A DNA stretch of 64,000 bases, from assembly GCA_036674765.1 (NCBI GenBank), contig JARVKI010000121.1, positions 1-64,000 of the forward strand, in the 5' to 3' direction. The stretch comes from Seiridium cupressi. Lineage: Eukaryota; Ascomycota; Sordariomycetes; Amphisphaeriales; Sporocadaceae. The position numbers and the translations under genes were made by a program. The notes under the pieces are model-generated. The model saw only the letters and a program-made list of their open reading frames with translations. It was not told the DNA's origin and made no database searches. Below are positions 1 through 11,429 of this stretch, one piece after another; the stretch's first letter is position 1, and every line of letters begins with the position of its first letter.

Positions 1-530
1 GCCCCGCTGGCTGTTTTTAATTTTTTTTGTCCCTTCCAAATTCGGCCACGCGGGGGCACAGGCGCTCCCCACAACCTATGCCCCCTTTTACCCTATCCCC
101 CCCCCCCCCCCCCCCCCCCAGGCCAATTACGCAGTGAAAGTCTTCTTTCCCACCGAGGTGCGAAGACCGGGCGCAACACGAGAATCTTGACCCTGACGAC
201 GGTTTTGGTCTTGTTGGCCATTTCGAAAACCTTCTCGACAATTTGATTCACAGTACCACTGTGTGAAGTGGTCAGAAAGTCGGCCTTCCTCCCTCCTCTC
301 CTTCCGCTGCCCACGATCGAGCGAGCTTTGCGACCGACATACACCACTTGACCCTTAACGAGAGCTTTACAGCAGCGTAATTCCCGGTTCGGCATATATA
401 TGATCCTAAACCACCTTGCAATCCCCGACAGAGGCGGACTACTTTTACGGCTCTGTAAAATCCACACCAAGCTTGAACGACCCTACCGAAGGACACTGGA
501 CGGCGCTGGCCCGTCCCCGAGTCGCCCATC
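1..530. other. Upstream region of RXT2, no gene recognised
   Basis: Contains the poly-C run and otherwise mixed-composition sequence leading to the RXT2 start. A minus-strand open frame from about 222 downward runs into the poly-C tract and has no recognisable family, so I do not call it. Confidence 0.5.
97..119. repeat. Poly-C homopolymer tract
   Basis: An uninterrupted run of 23 C residues. It creates artificial glycine- or proline-rich reading frames on both strands. Homopolymers of this length are prone to length error. Confidence 0.9.
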
Positions 531-2214
531 ATGTCACAACAAGCTCTTTTCGCAGACACTATAATAGCCATGAAGAAAGCTATGAAGCGCAGAGCATATG
601 GTACGCCCTTCTGTCGATTTCACTGCGGAAAGTTGCCCGGTCGCTGACAAGATCCCACTATTGCAGAGTCAGAGGATTCAGAAGACGACGTAGACTACCG
701 TGGTAATCGCGGTCAAAAACTCAACAAGCGAGCTCGATTTGCGCGCGAAGGTCAATTAGCGCCAGCATCCGGACCCGAAGTCTACAAAGAGGTGAGTCCT
801 ACTGCCCGGGACACACCCACTAGACGTCTGTCTACTCACACCATGTCCTAGTACGTCGAACATGCTGGGTATACACGCGCGATCATAAGTCGAAACCCGC
901 CTCTAGTAGACGATGAGGGCTACGAGCCGGAAAGTGATGACGAAGACTACGAACAACGAATGCAAGACATTGCCGAGACGGCTGCCGAGTTCAACCCATA
1001 CGCGAACATACGACTCGAAAGTGAGTCCCTTGGTCCTGATCCTCTCTCCCAGGTCAAGTACTAATCAGCTCGCTACAGGTATATTGGCGCCTCTTACCGC
1101 TGTGACCGACCTGCCCTCACATCCTACCCTCTCTCGCCCATTTACGACAAAGACATTGACCGACCTGACGATACAAGCCCGCGACATAATGTACAAGGAG
1201 AACCATGCATTATGGAATATCAAGCATCTCCACACGAAACTAGTCGGCGACCACATCTGGGTGCCTACCGAGATCATGGAGACTCCGAATGACATCCACT
1301 TCTTCCAAGAAACTCACGTCGCCAACGGCCTTAGCCCAGGCCAGCACTCCGTGAAGTCGGATGCCAGCATGCTTCTCTTGGAGGCGGCGGCCGCCGCCGC
1401 CGCGGACAACAGTACGAGTGGACAACGATCGGTCAATGGCGAAGGCGCTTCCTCGACCCACAATGGTACTACACAGGACAAGGAGACGCACGCAGACGCA
1501 GACACCTCGATGGTCGATGCCGACGTAACGATAGACGAGGACAATGCGGTGACAGACAGGCCAATAGCGAACATAGAGGAAGAAGCAAGCCGCAAAAAAG
1601 ACAAGGTACCTGGTGGTTCCGGCAAGGCTGATTCCAATGGAAATCCAGACATCGATGACGAGAGACCCGCGTCAGAAAAGCAAGCTACCGATAAAGACAA
1701 GCCAATGATGAATGGGGCCTCAAAAGCAGCCGAACAAAACGGCAATCTAGGTTATACGCAGGCGCTCCAAAGAGGATTGAACGGTAATGAGATCAACTTA
1801 CCAGGGAGCGCGCCCATGTCGATAGCTTCTGTGGACGGACTTGACGATATGTTCATTCACCCGATCTTCCTGGCCCCTAAAAGCGCGCAGCCGAATCGCG
1901 ATCTGGGTATACCGGAAGGAGAAGCAGAAGATCTGCGGCGATTGTTACAGGCCTACGTTCAGAAGCAGGAGGAAGTGTGCCGAGGCACAAAGCGACTGCA
2001 CGAGGGCCTACTCCGGGCGGAAAGGTTACGGAAGACTGTGTTCCAGTGGTCCAAGTACGAGGCGCATGTCGGGCCGAACCGAGACATGTCGGACGGGGAG
2101 GACTGGTATGACAAGGAAGAATGGGGTCTCGAAGAAGACCTGAAGAAGGGTCAGGATGAAGAGGAAGAGGACAACACGACACAACAACCCAAGAAGACCA
2201 GGGCAAGGAAATAA
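531..2214 (+). CDS. RXT2: Rpd3L histone deacetylase complex subunit, RXT2-type
   Basis: Four exons: 531-600, 667-791, 852-1020 and 1079-2214, joined in frame to 499 residues. The introns have GTACGC, GTGAGT and GTGAGT donors and end in CAG or TAG. The conserved RXT2 N-terminal domain covers roughly residues 5-150. It includes ADTIIAMKKAMKRRAY, then YVEHAGYTRAIISRNPPLVD, an acidic YEPESDDEDYE stretch and FNPYANIRLESILAPLT. In yeast, Rxt2 is a subunit of the large Rpd3 deacetylase complex, which acts in nuclear transcriptional repression. The middle of the protein is low complexity, with an alanine run near residue 222 and long acidic and polar stretches. The C-terminus is charged, ending in a Lys/Arg patch that could serve nuclear import (inference). 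The ATG at 531 was chosen because the conserved domain begins within a few residues of it. Family assignment is strong. Confidence 0.88.
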
Positions 2215-2888
2215 TGAGTGTCGGCTTCTGGCGCAGACTCGGACGCACATCGGGATGACTGGATTGGAACAAACAGCGGCGTTTGGGCATGGATTTGGGC
2301 ATATTGTATGTTGCACGGCGTACCGGCAGCCAAAAATACCCGGGAATTCGTTAGGGAGTGACCAGCGACCCCAGCATGAGGTTTGATGGAGATAACACTG
2401 TTACTTTTTCTATGGCTGATGGCAGCTGTTGACAATGCCGAAGTAGAGCTTGAAACTGATGTGACATGAATCATGAGAGGTGGAGGGACATGGTGTGGAA
2501 CCTGGGGCCTCACGGCACCGAGAGGATGTGCTTAAAAGACAGAGTTGCGCTGATTACCTCGGAATGGTATCATACGCTCTTTACTAACACGATCGTGGAT
2601 GGCCACGCTTCCCGACGTTCGTGGCTCATGCCAGGGCATAATATTTGTCCTTGCCCTGCAGCAGCGTTTGTGCCGGCTGCAGCCGAATAGGAAACGCAAG
2701 CGAGGAGCTCTGAGAGTGGTATGACGCTATTGGAGCTTTCCCTGTAGCCCAATTTTCGAGAGCTCCATTTCCGTTACCAACAACTTTGACAGCGAGGCAC
2801 CCACAGTAGTGCTCACAAGTATAGCGCTCCAACATATCCGCAAGCAGCATACTTCATTGCATTCAAGTTGGGAACGTGTTGCGCAACT
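2215..2888. other. RXT2-OPI3 intergenic region
   Basis: Holds the 3' end of RXT2 and the promoter of the next gene. No open frame with coding character or RNA gene was recognised. Confidence 0.5.
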
Positions 2889-3715
2889 ATGGCTCCCTTG
2901 ACGTTTGAATCCAGCAAGCTGGTCGATCTCGGCCAGAAGAGCTTGTACCGTACGCACAGCCATGTCCTGAGACCTCAACGCACCCGTGGGGATTCCAAGG
3001 TGTCCAAGTCTGTACACTAACATGTCCTCACAGTCTCGGCTGCTGCTATTGCATTCAACCCTACTTTCTGGAAGTAAGCTGCAACTCCATCCTCCGTACC
3101 ACTCCCGTGAAGCAATGAGTCCCGTAGCTCGCTCCCGCCTGAAACCAATGCCTACAGAAAACGGAGACCTGCTAGGCTAACACTTGGGACTATAGCATCG
3201 TTGCTCGCCGCGAGTATAGAACCCACTTCCTCTCGCGTATCTTCAACAACAACCGCCAGGCTGCCTGCTATTTTCTGGCCGCGACCATCTTCTCTCTCGG
3301 TCTGTTCCGCGACTTCCTCTACGAACGTGCCCTGCGTGCCCAGCCTTCGTACCCACTGCTTGAGAGCCCCGAGGTCAAGTACCTTGCCTACGCGCTGATC
3401 GCCTCGGGCAATGTTCTGGTCATCTCATCCACCTGGGCGCTGGGCATCACCGGCACTTTCCTCGGCGACTATTTTGGCATACTGATGGACGACATCGTCA
3501 CTGGCTTTCCCTTCAATGTCACTGAGGCTCCGATGTACTGGGGCTCTACGTCCAGCTTTTTGGGTACAGCACTGCTGTATGGAAAACCCGCTGGGCTGCT
3601 GTTGACGGCTTGGGTCTGGGTGGTTTACAAGGTTGCTTTAGCGTTTGAGAACCCGTTCACAGCCGAGATTTACGCAAAGAGGGAGCGCGAGAGGGAGGGT
3701 AAGAAGATCCGGTAA
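2889..3715 (+). CDS. OPI3: Phosphatidyl-N-methylethanolamine N-methyltransferase (Opi3 type)
   Basis: Three exons, 2889-2949, 3034-3073 and 3196-3715, give 206 residues, the same length as yeast Opi3. Opi3-type enzymes in the ER membrane carry out the last methylations of phosphatidylethanolamine to phosphatidylcholine, using S-adenosylmethionine. Visible signatures are AIAFNPTFWNIVARREY near the N-terminus, AACYFLAATIFSLGLFRD, then LGITGTFLGDYFGILMDD and VTGFPFNVTEAPMYWGST. The last two form the methyl-donor and lipid-binding core of the family. The C-terminus is basic and ends in KKIR, compatible with an ER-retention signal (inference). The 40-nt second exon and short first exon are easy to miss, but both splice joins restore conserved residues. 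It links functionally to the glycerol-3-phosphate acyltransferase at 47.4 kb, though nothing indicates co-regulation. Confidence 0.93.
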
Positions 3716-5067
3716 AGTCCCGGGCTACGGGCGAGAGGGAGTCAGCGCGGCGACAATACAGCGCCGGCTGGAATGCATAGTTTGCATTCCGAGGTCAATG
3801 CTGTTTGGAGCATACAGTAGGTCTACAAGCAGGCAGGAAAGGTGAGGTGGTGTGCTCAACGGACATCCATTGGCGAGGCGTTCTGCGGTGTTGGCATTAC
3901 AAATACGATTATTGGAGGCTTGGGCCAAGGGCCTTGGCCGGCTTTACGCAGACATGTCGAGGTAAAGCGGTGTATGGTGTTCATAATTTGGTTTCGATAG
4001 TTTGACGAAAAACGGCACAGAAGAAAATGGAGTGCAAGTTCAACACTTGATTATGCGGTATTCTTGTTGTCAATAGTGTGCTTCCGGGATGGTGGAGGAT
4101 GGACTTGACACGTCCATCCCAGGGGCAACGGCCAATGAGGCCAAGCCCATATCGTCTTGGATAAGCTTACGTTGAACGACTTGTTCCGTGCCGAAGCCTA
4201 TTGTAGGACAGTACGGCGAGTCGTGCCGTGTCTGGCAAATAGACAAATTGGCTGGCTGCATGGTTCTGTTTCGCTGGATCAACACAACGAATCGACGACG
4301 AGAATCCAAGCTGCATATCCTCGGTATAGCGTCCAGTGTAGCCAGGCGGACGAAGACATGCCGCCGTTGCGATGCCGTCATGCGCCGGGAGAAACCGTTA
4401 CCGGTCGGAGCTGAGGACGCAATGCACATGTCGAGCCGGGCCATGGGCAGGGCGGGGAACGAGCAATGGCTACCCGCTTGGCCCACACCCTGCAGCCCTG
4501 ATGGCGTCTGCAGGGGCTCGGTAGCGCTGCTGCATGTGCCAACCAAACATATCTAGCCATTGATTCCACCGATCGAGTCCCGAAATTCCGGGGCAATTGT
4601 ATTTCATGGGGGATCTGTCGGCTTCGTTCCAGTCTCTAAGTAGTTCGAACGGCCGAACCGGATATAGTCAGGATATCTCTTTTCTCTGCTTGTGCGTCTT
4701 TGCCATCGATTCCCTTGTGCAGCGGTCGAATTGCTGACCAAAGGAAAATTTGCATACCGCTAGACGTTCGGGCTAGAGACATACAGAATCTAGATTTGTT
4801 CGGTCTGGCTTGCTTTTGCTGCAGATTTGCTCTGAATTTTGACACCGTAGCGATCACGAGACCACCACGTTCATCGTCGTTCTCTGCTGATCAGTTGGTC
4901 CGAGGCAAACCATTGTTGTGCATTGGTGTCCTCTTTGTCCTCCATGAATCCCCCAAACTTGACGTCACCACATCAAAGCCAGAAATAAAGGGATCCAGCG
5001 AAGGAATCCACCAGCCACGTGCACACTTTCAGACTACGGAAATCAAACACCAGAAAATCGTACCACC
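3716..5067. other. OPI3-NRAMP intergenic region
   Basis: About 1.35 kb with no recognisable gene. The part next to the transporter probably holds its promoter and 5' UTR. A palindromic CACGTG E-box lies at 5016-5021, about 47 bp before the start codon. Open frames on both strands here lack coding character. Confidence 0.5.
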
Positions 5068-7135
5068 ATGAATCAGACGTCCAGGACTGATGAACCCTAC
5101 GAGGGCGACGATGGGCTAAACCAGAGTCCCAATGCCCTGTCCAACGACCTGACTACAAATCAGGACTTGAACGGCATTGCCAATTCCCGAACTCGGCGCT
5201 CGTCTGACGATGAAAGCATGGGCGACTCGGGCCAGGCCATCACAGAGGTAGAGCCGCCAACACCGGACCCGGACCGCGTCAAGGGTGCGCAGCGAAATCT
5301 GGCCGTGGTGCATGGTGATGGCGCTACTGGCCAGTCGCCTGGGACCAAGGAAACGTCCGTTGGGACGGCCCAGGTGTTCGGCGACGCCCTCCGTCGAGGC
5401 AATGACGACAGTACGTCGTCTGTTGCGAAGGATGGAGGGAGTCCTCTTCAGCGGGTCAAGCGGATTATCCTCACGTTTGGGAAATTTGTTGGACCCGGCT
5501 TCATGGTGTCGGTGGCTTACAGTGAGTCTCTACTTCTGCTCCTGCATTACATCACATGGCATTTTCTTGCCCCTGTCACCGTTCGGGTGCTGGTGTCATA
5601 CATGGACTCTCTCTGTATCGATGAACTCAAAAAGGTACTCACCGACTGACTGCTCTGTATAGTCGACCCCGGAAACTATGCCACTGATATTGCAGCTGGA
5701 GCTTCGTATCAGTTTCGGCTTTTGTTTATTGTTCTTATGAGTAATCTGTTTGCTATCCTACTCCAAAGCCTCTCAACCAAGCTTGGAACGGTCACTGGGT
5801 TGAACCTGGCTGAGGCAAACCGGGCATTCCTGCCAACATGGCTGAACTATTTTCTATATGGCTTGGCAGAGATTGCCATTATTGCTACGGATATCGCCGA
5901 GGTGAGTGCACCTGAAAGGGGTCTACACAAGATAACCTACTGACTGAGCTCAGGTCATCGGAACAGCAATCGCTTTGAATTTGCTGATCCCTCAGCTACC
6001 CCTGGTGGCCGGATGCGCCATATCCATCCTGGATGTCATGTTTCTACTCTTCTTCTATCGTCCGCAGGGCTCCATGAAGGGCCTCCGCTCGTTCGAGTTC
6101 TTTGTCATGCTTCTCGTGCTTGCAGTCGTCGTCTGCTTCTGCGTCGAGCTATCGCACATCGAGAACACCTCCGTGGGCCAAGTCATGAAGGGTTACCTCC
6201 CTAACAACGCCGTCATCGAGAGTGACGGTTTGTATCAAGCTTGCGGTATATTAGGTGCAACGGTTATGCCGCATTCGCTTTATCTGGGTTCCGGTCTCCC
6301 GCAACGGCGCCTCATGGAATATGATACCCGCAACGGCCTCATGCCAGTCGAACCAGTTTGCGGTACTGGCAGCTTAAGTGACGGCAAGACCGACGGCAAG
6401 ATCTTCTATGTTCCTTCCATAAAGGCTATCAAGCACTGCCTCAAGTACTCGTACGCCGAGCTGGCTATCTCGCTGTTCACATTCGCTCTATTTGTCAATA
6501 GCGCAATCCTAATCGTCGCTGGTGCGAGTTTGTACGAAAATCCAGAGGCCCTCGAGGCTGACATCTTCGGGATCCACAGTCTCTTGACTTCCAACCTCGG
6601 CACTGCCGCTGGAACTGTATTTGCTCTGGCACTACTGTTCTCGGGTGTGTCGGCCGGCGTCGTGTGCACGATATCGGGTCAGATGGTCTGCGAGGGTGCT
6701 CTGAAGTGGCAGATGAAGCCGTGGCTCCGCCGCCTGGTAACGCGCAGCATCAGTATCACTCCATCGATCATCATCGCCGGTGCCGCCGGCCGTGAGAAGC
6801 TCAACGCTGCGCTGAATGGCAGTCAGGTCGCCCTCTCCATTGTTCTACCGTTCGTTTCGGCTCCCTTGATTTGGTACACGTGCTTCAATAAGTACATGAC
6901 TGTTCAGCCGGGGCTGGCGCGTTTCTACAAAGAGGGCAGCGATAGCGGTCTTGGTGTCCCAGGCGGATGTGTTGACCATGGGGATGAAGAAGAAGGGCAA
7001 GGCGCTGTGTCAGGATTGGGACAGCGAGTTCAGATGGGCAATGATTGGTGGGTCTGCGCTCTGGCGATCCTGATATGGCTCGTTATTGCAGTCATGAATG
7101 TGGCCAACCTGGTGCTGCTGGGCTTGGGTAAGTGA
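5068..7135 (+). CDS. NRAMP-family divalent metal transporter (Smf type)
   Basis: Three exons, 5068-5521, 5663-5901 and 5954-7135, encode 624 residues. NRAMP proteins import Mn2+, Fe2+ and related ions with protons across plasma or endosomal membranes. The sequence shows a hydrophilic N-terminal tail of about 130 residues and GKFVGPGFMVSVAYIDPGNY, with the metal-binding DPGN in TM1 rebuilt exactly across the first splice at about residues 153-156. The TM6 signature GATVMPHSLYLGS follows (MPH at about 336). Together with many hydrophobic helices this is diagnostic. A hydrophilic loop follows TM6, as in fungal Smf proteins. The C-terminus ends in a last membrane helix. I cannot tell which Smf paralogue (plasma membrane or endosomal) it corresponds to, so no symbol is given. 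An E-box close to the start may be regulatory. Confidence 0.92.
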
Positions 7136-8487
7136 CGCAACAAAGAGGCGAGTCATGAGGGTGGTCCCTCGGTCAAGATGATGTAGGTCACCGAGTATAG
7201 TGTATACAAATTGAGGCTGTTCCCATGCTAGTATTTGCAATCATGAATGTGGACTATATGGTGTTGCTGGGGCTAGGCTGGGACCGAGCCGGCAACGAGC
7301 GGCAAATAGGGGTCAACTTGAGCGGTTGTTGGACATGGTGCATGGAATGGGACATGCCGCATGTTTTGTTGGTACACGGTGATTGCGAGGCAAATATTTT
7401 GGTCGCGTGTCTCGATTTTTGATTACACGCAGCCGCTGGATGAACTCGAACGTTGCTGCAGCCATTCTTTCTTCTTGCTGAACTTTAAGATACATTTGGA
7501 AATGGCGCAATGTAGTGCTAGTCATGTTCCTATCCCGCAGACTGAGACCTATCCCCTGCAGATCGAACTCATTATAAGAGCTTAACGGCAGAAACGAAAC
7601 GTCCATTTAAGTATAAGGTTCGTTCTTTCAGCTGCTGATTGGTCAAGATGTGTTTTGAGTTCCGTGCCTGAAAAATCTTCAGCCGACGTGGAGAAGCAAT
7701 AATAGCAAGGCGCAACCTTTTGTGTCCATAAACGATTGCCAGTCATGGAGGCAACTACCTTTGCTCAAGCCGACGCAGCAATTCTGGAGAACATTGCAAT
7801 GCAGCGTGAACATGTCCTACTGCTTGACAGAGGCGTAAATACTTCGGTTCTCTATCTCTTCCCTCACTGTTGTACGAAAATTCGAGGATAGTAAGCTTAA
7901 TTGAGTGTTACTTTGTGGAATGTTACTGGTAAAGATGACGTCCATACATCCATTTCCGACGCGCGAGCACGAAAACAACACGGCTAACAATAACTTCTTT
8001 CCCGTCCTAGCCATTGGAAAATATAAGAGAGATGTTTCAAACTATGTTGTCAAGGCGAGAGGGAGCTTTTAAGATTTCGACGTCAGAACTTTTAACTTCC
8101 CACTCCTGGGTCCGGACCAAGGCTGATCAATACGACCCGTACCTTGCATGAGATTCTAATGAAAATTTAATTTCCACTGCCTCTCCTCTGCCGGAATCAC
8201 AGCTGCATTCCCCTTCCCATTGCCCATTACGGCCCCCCCTGTCCGCGACCAAACAGTGGGCACATGACTCTATAAGAGCTCAAGACACAGCTCGAGGGCG
8301 TCTTCATCTCACTCTCTCTTTCATTCAGTCAGTCTACTTACACTCGTTTGAATCTCACCCAAACAGGCTCGAGCATCGGCTGCAGCTTTCTCGTTCTTTT
8401 GAAGGGCTAATTAATCTGTATTTTGCACATCACCCCTAATATAACCAACTGACCCCTTTCTCTTGGAACTTCGCAACCCCCTCCACA
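7136..8487. other. Intergenic region with promoter of the Gly-rich gene
   Basis: No gene recognised. A 48-residue open frame at 7745-7891 is too short and lacks relatives I know. The final 250 bp are CT-rich with a TATA-like box at 8271, consistent with a strong promoter for the next gene. Confidence 0.5.
8271..8278 (+). promoter_or_regulatory. TATA-like box
   Basis: TATAAGAG followed by a CT-rich stretch with repeated TCACTC/TCTCTT elements, a common arrangement at highly expressed fungal genes. It is about 217 bp before the start of the Gly-rich gene. No transcript data are available here. Confidence 0.35.
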
Positions 8488-9441
8488 ATGAAGTTCAGCA
8501 ACAGCGTCGTCACCATGCTGGTCCCGGCCATGGCCATGGGCGCCTGGACCACCGGACGGATCAAGAAGCGATGCCAGTCCGTCTACCCCACTGGCGGTGG
8601 TGGTTACGGCTCTGGCGGCCAGGGTGGTGGCTCTGGCGGGTACGGCGCCCATGGTCCTACCGCCACTGGTGGCTCTTACCCCGAGGAAACTGGCGGCTAC
8701 GGTGAGGGCTCTGGAAGTGGCTACGGCAGCAAGAGTCCCGGCTATAGCTCTGGCGGCTCTGGTGGATATGGTTCTGGTGGCTCCGGTGGATATGGCTCTG
8801 GCGAATCCGGTGAGTATGGCTCTGGCGAATCCGGTGAGTATGACTCTGGCGGCTCGGGTGGCTATGGCTCCGGGGGCTCCGGTGATCATGGCTCTGGATC
8901 TGGCTCGGGTTACGGTTCCGGCTCTGGAAGTGGCTATGGCAGCAAGGATCCCGGTTACGGTAACGAAGACCAAGGCTACGGCAGTGGTACTGAAGGCTAT
9001 GGTACCGGCTCTGGTGGTTATGGCAACGACCCCACTGGCACTTACGAGTCAGATCCTACCATCACTTCCGGGTACGGCAGCAGCGGTAGCTACGGTGGCG
9101 GCAAGGGATCTGGCTATGGCGGCGGCGGCAGCGACGGCAGCTATGGTGGTGGCAAGGGATCTGGATACGGCAGTGGCGGTGGCTATGGTGGTAGTTCTGG
9201 CACCGACGGCTATGGAAACAATGGCAACAATGGAAACGGTGGCTATGGCAACAACGGCAACGGTGGCTATGGCAACAACGGCAACGGTGGCTATGGCAAC
9301 AACGGCAACGGCGGCTATGGCAACAATGGCAACGGTCTTGACCCAGTCTCCGGTGGCTACGGATTTGGCGACGATGGTACTGACCCCGACGACAACCCAT
9401 GGTACGACATCACTGCTCAGCCGCAACCGACAATCTTCTAA
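8488..9441 (+). CDS. Secreted Gly/Tyr/Ser-rich repeat protein
   Basis: Single exon of 317 residues. The first 18 or so residues (MKFSNSVVTMLVPAMAMG) look like a signal peptide. A KKR at 26-28 could be a Kex2-type processing site, and Cys29 is the only cysteine. The rest is almost wholly low complexity: repeated GYGSG/GGSGGYGSG units, then GYGNNGNG units, then an acidic tail ending near DDNPWYDITAQPQPTIF. The composition (Gly, Tyr, Ser, Asn) resembles structural or cell-surface proteins such as glycine-rich wall proteins and adhesive materials. No catalytic domain or GPI signal is visible. The start is supported by an upstream ACA context and the signal sequence. A second long frame overlaps it in another phase because of the repeats and is not a gene. 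Function is unknown. Secretion is an inference from the N-terminus. Confidence 0.75.
   Translation: MKFSNSVVTMLVPAMAMGAWTTGRIKKRCQSVYPTGGGGYGSGGQGGGSGGYGAHGPTATGGSYPEETGGYGEGSGSGYGSKSPGYSSGGSGGYGSGGSGGYGSGESGEYGSGESGEYDSGGSGGYGSGGSGDHGSGSGSGYGSGSGSGYGSKDPGYGNEDQGYGSGTEGYGTGSGGYGNDPTGTYESDPTITSGYGSSGSYGGGKGSGYGGGGSDGSYGGGKGSGYGSGGGYGGSSGTDGYGNNGNNGNGGYGNNGNGGYGNNGNGGYGNNGNGGYGNNGNGLDPVSGGYGFGDDGTDPDDNPWYDITAQPQPTIF
9208..9333 (+). repeat. In-frame tandem repeat encoding GYGNNGNG
   Basis: A 24-bp unit encoding GGYGNNGN is repeated about four times, preceded by a degenerate copy. Third-position changes between copies (ggt/ggc, aac/aat) show the units are not all freshly duplicated. Such repeats expand and contract readily. 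Confidence 0.8.
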
Positions 9442-10550
9442 ACCATTTCCCTTACGAACGGGTTTTCACTTGCATGGTGTAGGCGAACCGAGCTATAGAC
9501 CAAGCCAATCCTGATTTCCGAGATTTGAAAATTCTGGAGGGGAGGGGGAGGGTTGTACGTACGATTTGGGTTTCTAGAACGCCTACGCATTTTATCATCA
9601 TCATAGGTGAACTTGTAACCAGTCCATACTCCGTATTAATGGTTGATATTTTCACTTCCTTTCTCAGCAACAATTCAACCCTTCAATTGTAAATACTGAA
9701 GTTTTATACGCTTACTAGTATTTAATTGAGCATTGATTGATATTTCAGCCCGGCGAGCTATGATTATCGTGAATATGTGACATTCGGTAGGATGGGTTGG
9801 CAATACACATTGGGTTCCTCGAAAGGAAAGAACAAGGGCATGAGAAAGCCAATATGTCAAAGTTTTCCTAATCACCAAAGGATAACCCTATGGCCTTACA
9901 TATCACCAAGTTTATTAGGGCCCCATCATTTCTAAGCTCGTACTTTACGTTGTTCACTAACTGAGTGAGCTTGAGGTGATTATGTACGAAATTAATAACA
10001 ATGCATACTCTAGTAACCAGCACTAGTACCTGGAAGAGCAATATAATATATCTGACCATCTCCGTATGTGTCGGTCCTTTACTTCATGCCTTGGGATTCT
10101 CTTTCCCATCTTCCCCAGGAGTATCATACTATTGGGGTGGGGGCCGTTTCCTACCTGATCACGAAAACTGCTCATTGAAAAGGGGAGAGAAGAAACTAAC
10201 AGCCTCTGCACCCGAGTCGTAAAGCGCTCTATACTACCACGATTGATGCCGTTACTGTAGGACGGACAAATAATAAAATGCAGGCACAATAAAACAGGAG
10301 TACTCAATTTCTCTGCGCCCAGATTTGAAGATATCTATGATATGTTGCAAAGCTTCTCGTACCTCTAGAGGGCTTTTTCACTTACGCCACCTACATATAT
10401 TCTCTGAGAAGGTTGAGAACGTAAGAGAAACTTATACGCTTGAAGTGTAGGTATTCTATCTCCGCAAGTTTGTAGGATCTCTACTAATACAACCGTCCGC
10501 ATCCTGAAGTAGCCCTCATTCTAAAACTGCACACTCCACATCAAGAGAAA
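9442..10550. other. Intergenic region, AT-richer
   Basis: About 1.1 kb of 3' flank and promoter, noticeably AT-richer than the neighbouring genes. No gene or RNA recognised. Confidence 0.5.
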
Positions 10551-11429
10551 ATGAACCCCCAAGATAGAACCATGGAAGATTCAACGCAAAAACTCGTCCA
10601 TGGTCGGGTGGACGCACTGTCCACCACTGAAGCCGACGATACTTCCTTGAGCAAGAAGATATCAACGACACGCGTTGAGCCTGTCCTAGTACAATCGCTT
10701 GTCTCGCCCGTGCCACTAACACTAAACGGCAGGCAATCATCAACTGATGATACCTTGAGCAGCATGACAGACTCTCAGCTCAGAATCAGTCAAAGGAGTC
10801 CAACAGCACCTTACCTGAAGCCTATTTCAAGGCACCCGAGACCAGTTTCCCCTTTTGCACTGAACGGACAACTACTCGAACTTCGAGGAGTCGAAAATAC
10901 CACAGCGGAACTGCCACCATCGCCATCACCTAGCCGTCTCCCCTTTGACGAAAAATCCGGCCGTGTCGTGAGGAGCAGCGACGATGACGATGAGAAGGCA
11001 GGTGACAACAGTCATGCAGAGGAACATCAAAGTCGTCTCGTCAACCAACGGCCTAAGACGTGGCGAAAATGGACCCCAGCGAACGGTAGGTATTCGCCTG
11101 AGGAGAGATCCGCCATCCAGGAGTACGCCAGAGCGCAGGGATACCCGACGGTGTGGGAGGTGCCTGGAGGAGGCCCGGGTGTACTATGTCTGCGCGAGAC
11201 TGCTGTTGACTTGTACACAACGACGGATGAAGAGTGGGAGGAGTCTGACGATGGCTCGCTCGCCCTGAGGGATACCATGCCTTTTGGCGCATTGTACTTG
11301 AAAGAACTAGGTGGTTTTTTTGGACCCATATTCCGCATGGGGCTGTTAGGGTTCGTTCTGGGGATCTTCTTCCTTGGCTTGAGCACCTTGGTGTACGGGG
11401 TATGGTGCCTTGGTATTGGTGGGCGGTGA
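10551..11429 (+). CDS. Hypothetical protein with C-terminal membrane segment
   Basis: Single-exon frame of 292 residues with no family I recognise. The N-terminal 150 residues are Ser/Thr/Pro-rich and look disordered. A charged stretch (RRSSDDDDEKAG-like) precedes a more structured segment of about residues 170-235, with KTWRKWTPANGRYSPEERSA and a GYPTVWEVPGGGPGVLC motif. Residues of about 262-287 form one strong hydrophobic helix (GLLGFVLGIFFLGLSTLVYGVW), followed by only a few residues. This gives a tail-anchored-like topology, with the bulk facing the cytosol (inference). A second in-frame Met lies at codon 8. It stands between the Gly-rich secreted protein and a 3-kb spacer, so context gives no functional hint. 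Confidence 0.65.
   Translation: MNPQDRTMEDSTQKLVHGRVDALSTTEADDTSLSKKISTTRVEPVLVQSLVSPVPLTLNGRQSSTDDTLSSMTDSQLRISQRSPTAPYLKPISRHPRPVSPFALNGQLLELRGVENTTAELPPSPSPSRLPFDEKSGRVVRSSDDDDEKAGDNSHAEEHQSRLVNQRPKTWRKWTPANGRYSPEERSAIQEYARAQGYPTVWEVPGGGPGVLCLRETAVDLYTTTDEEWEESDDGSLALRDTMPFGALYLKELGGFFGPIFRMGLLGFVLGIFFLGLSTLVYGVWCLGIGGR

Noticed and set aside
93..470. Minus-strand glycine-ending frame at the left end
   Set aside because: It runs into the poly-C tract and shows no domain. Probably a homopolymer artefact.
7745..7891. 48-residue plus-strand open frame
   Set aside because: Short, no recognisable relatives, no promoter or splice evidence.
8597..9514. 305-codon plus-strand frame overlapping the Gly-rich gene
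   Set aside because: An alternate phase of the same repeats. Alanine/valine/methionine strings come from the repeat period, and no signal or domain is seen.
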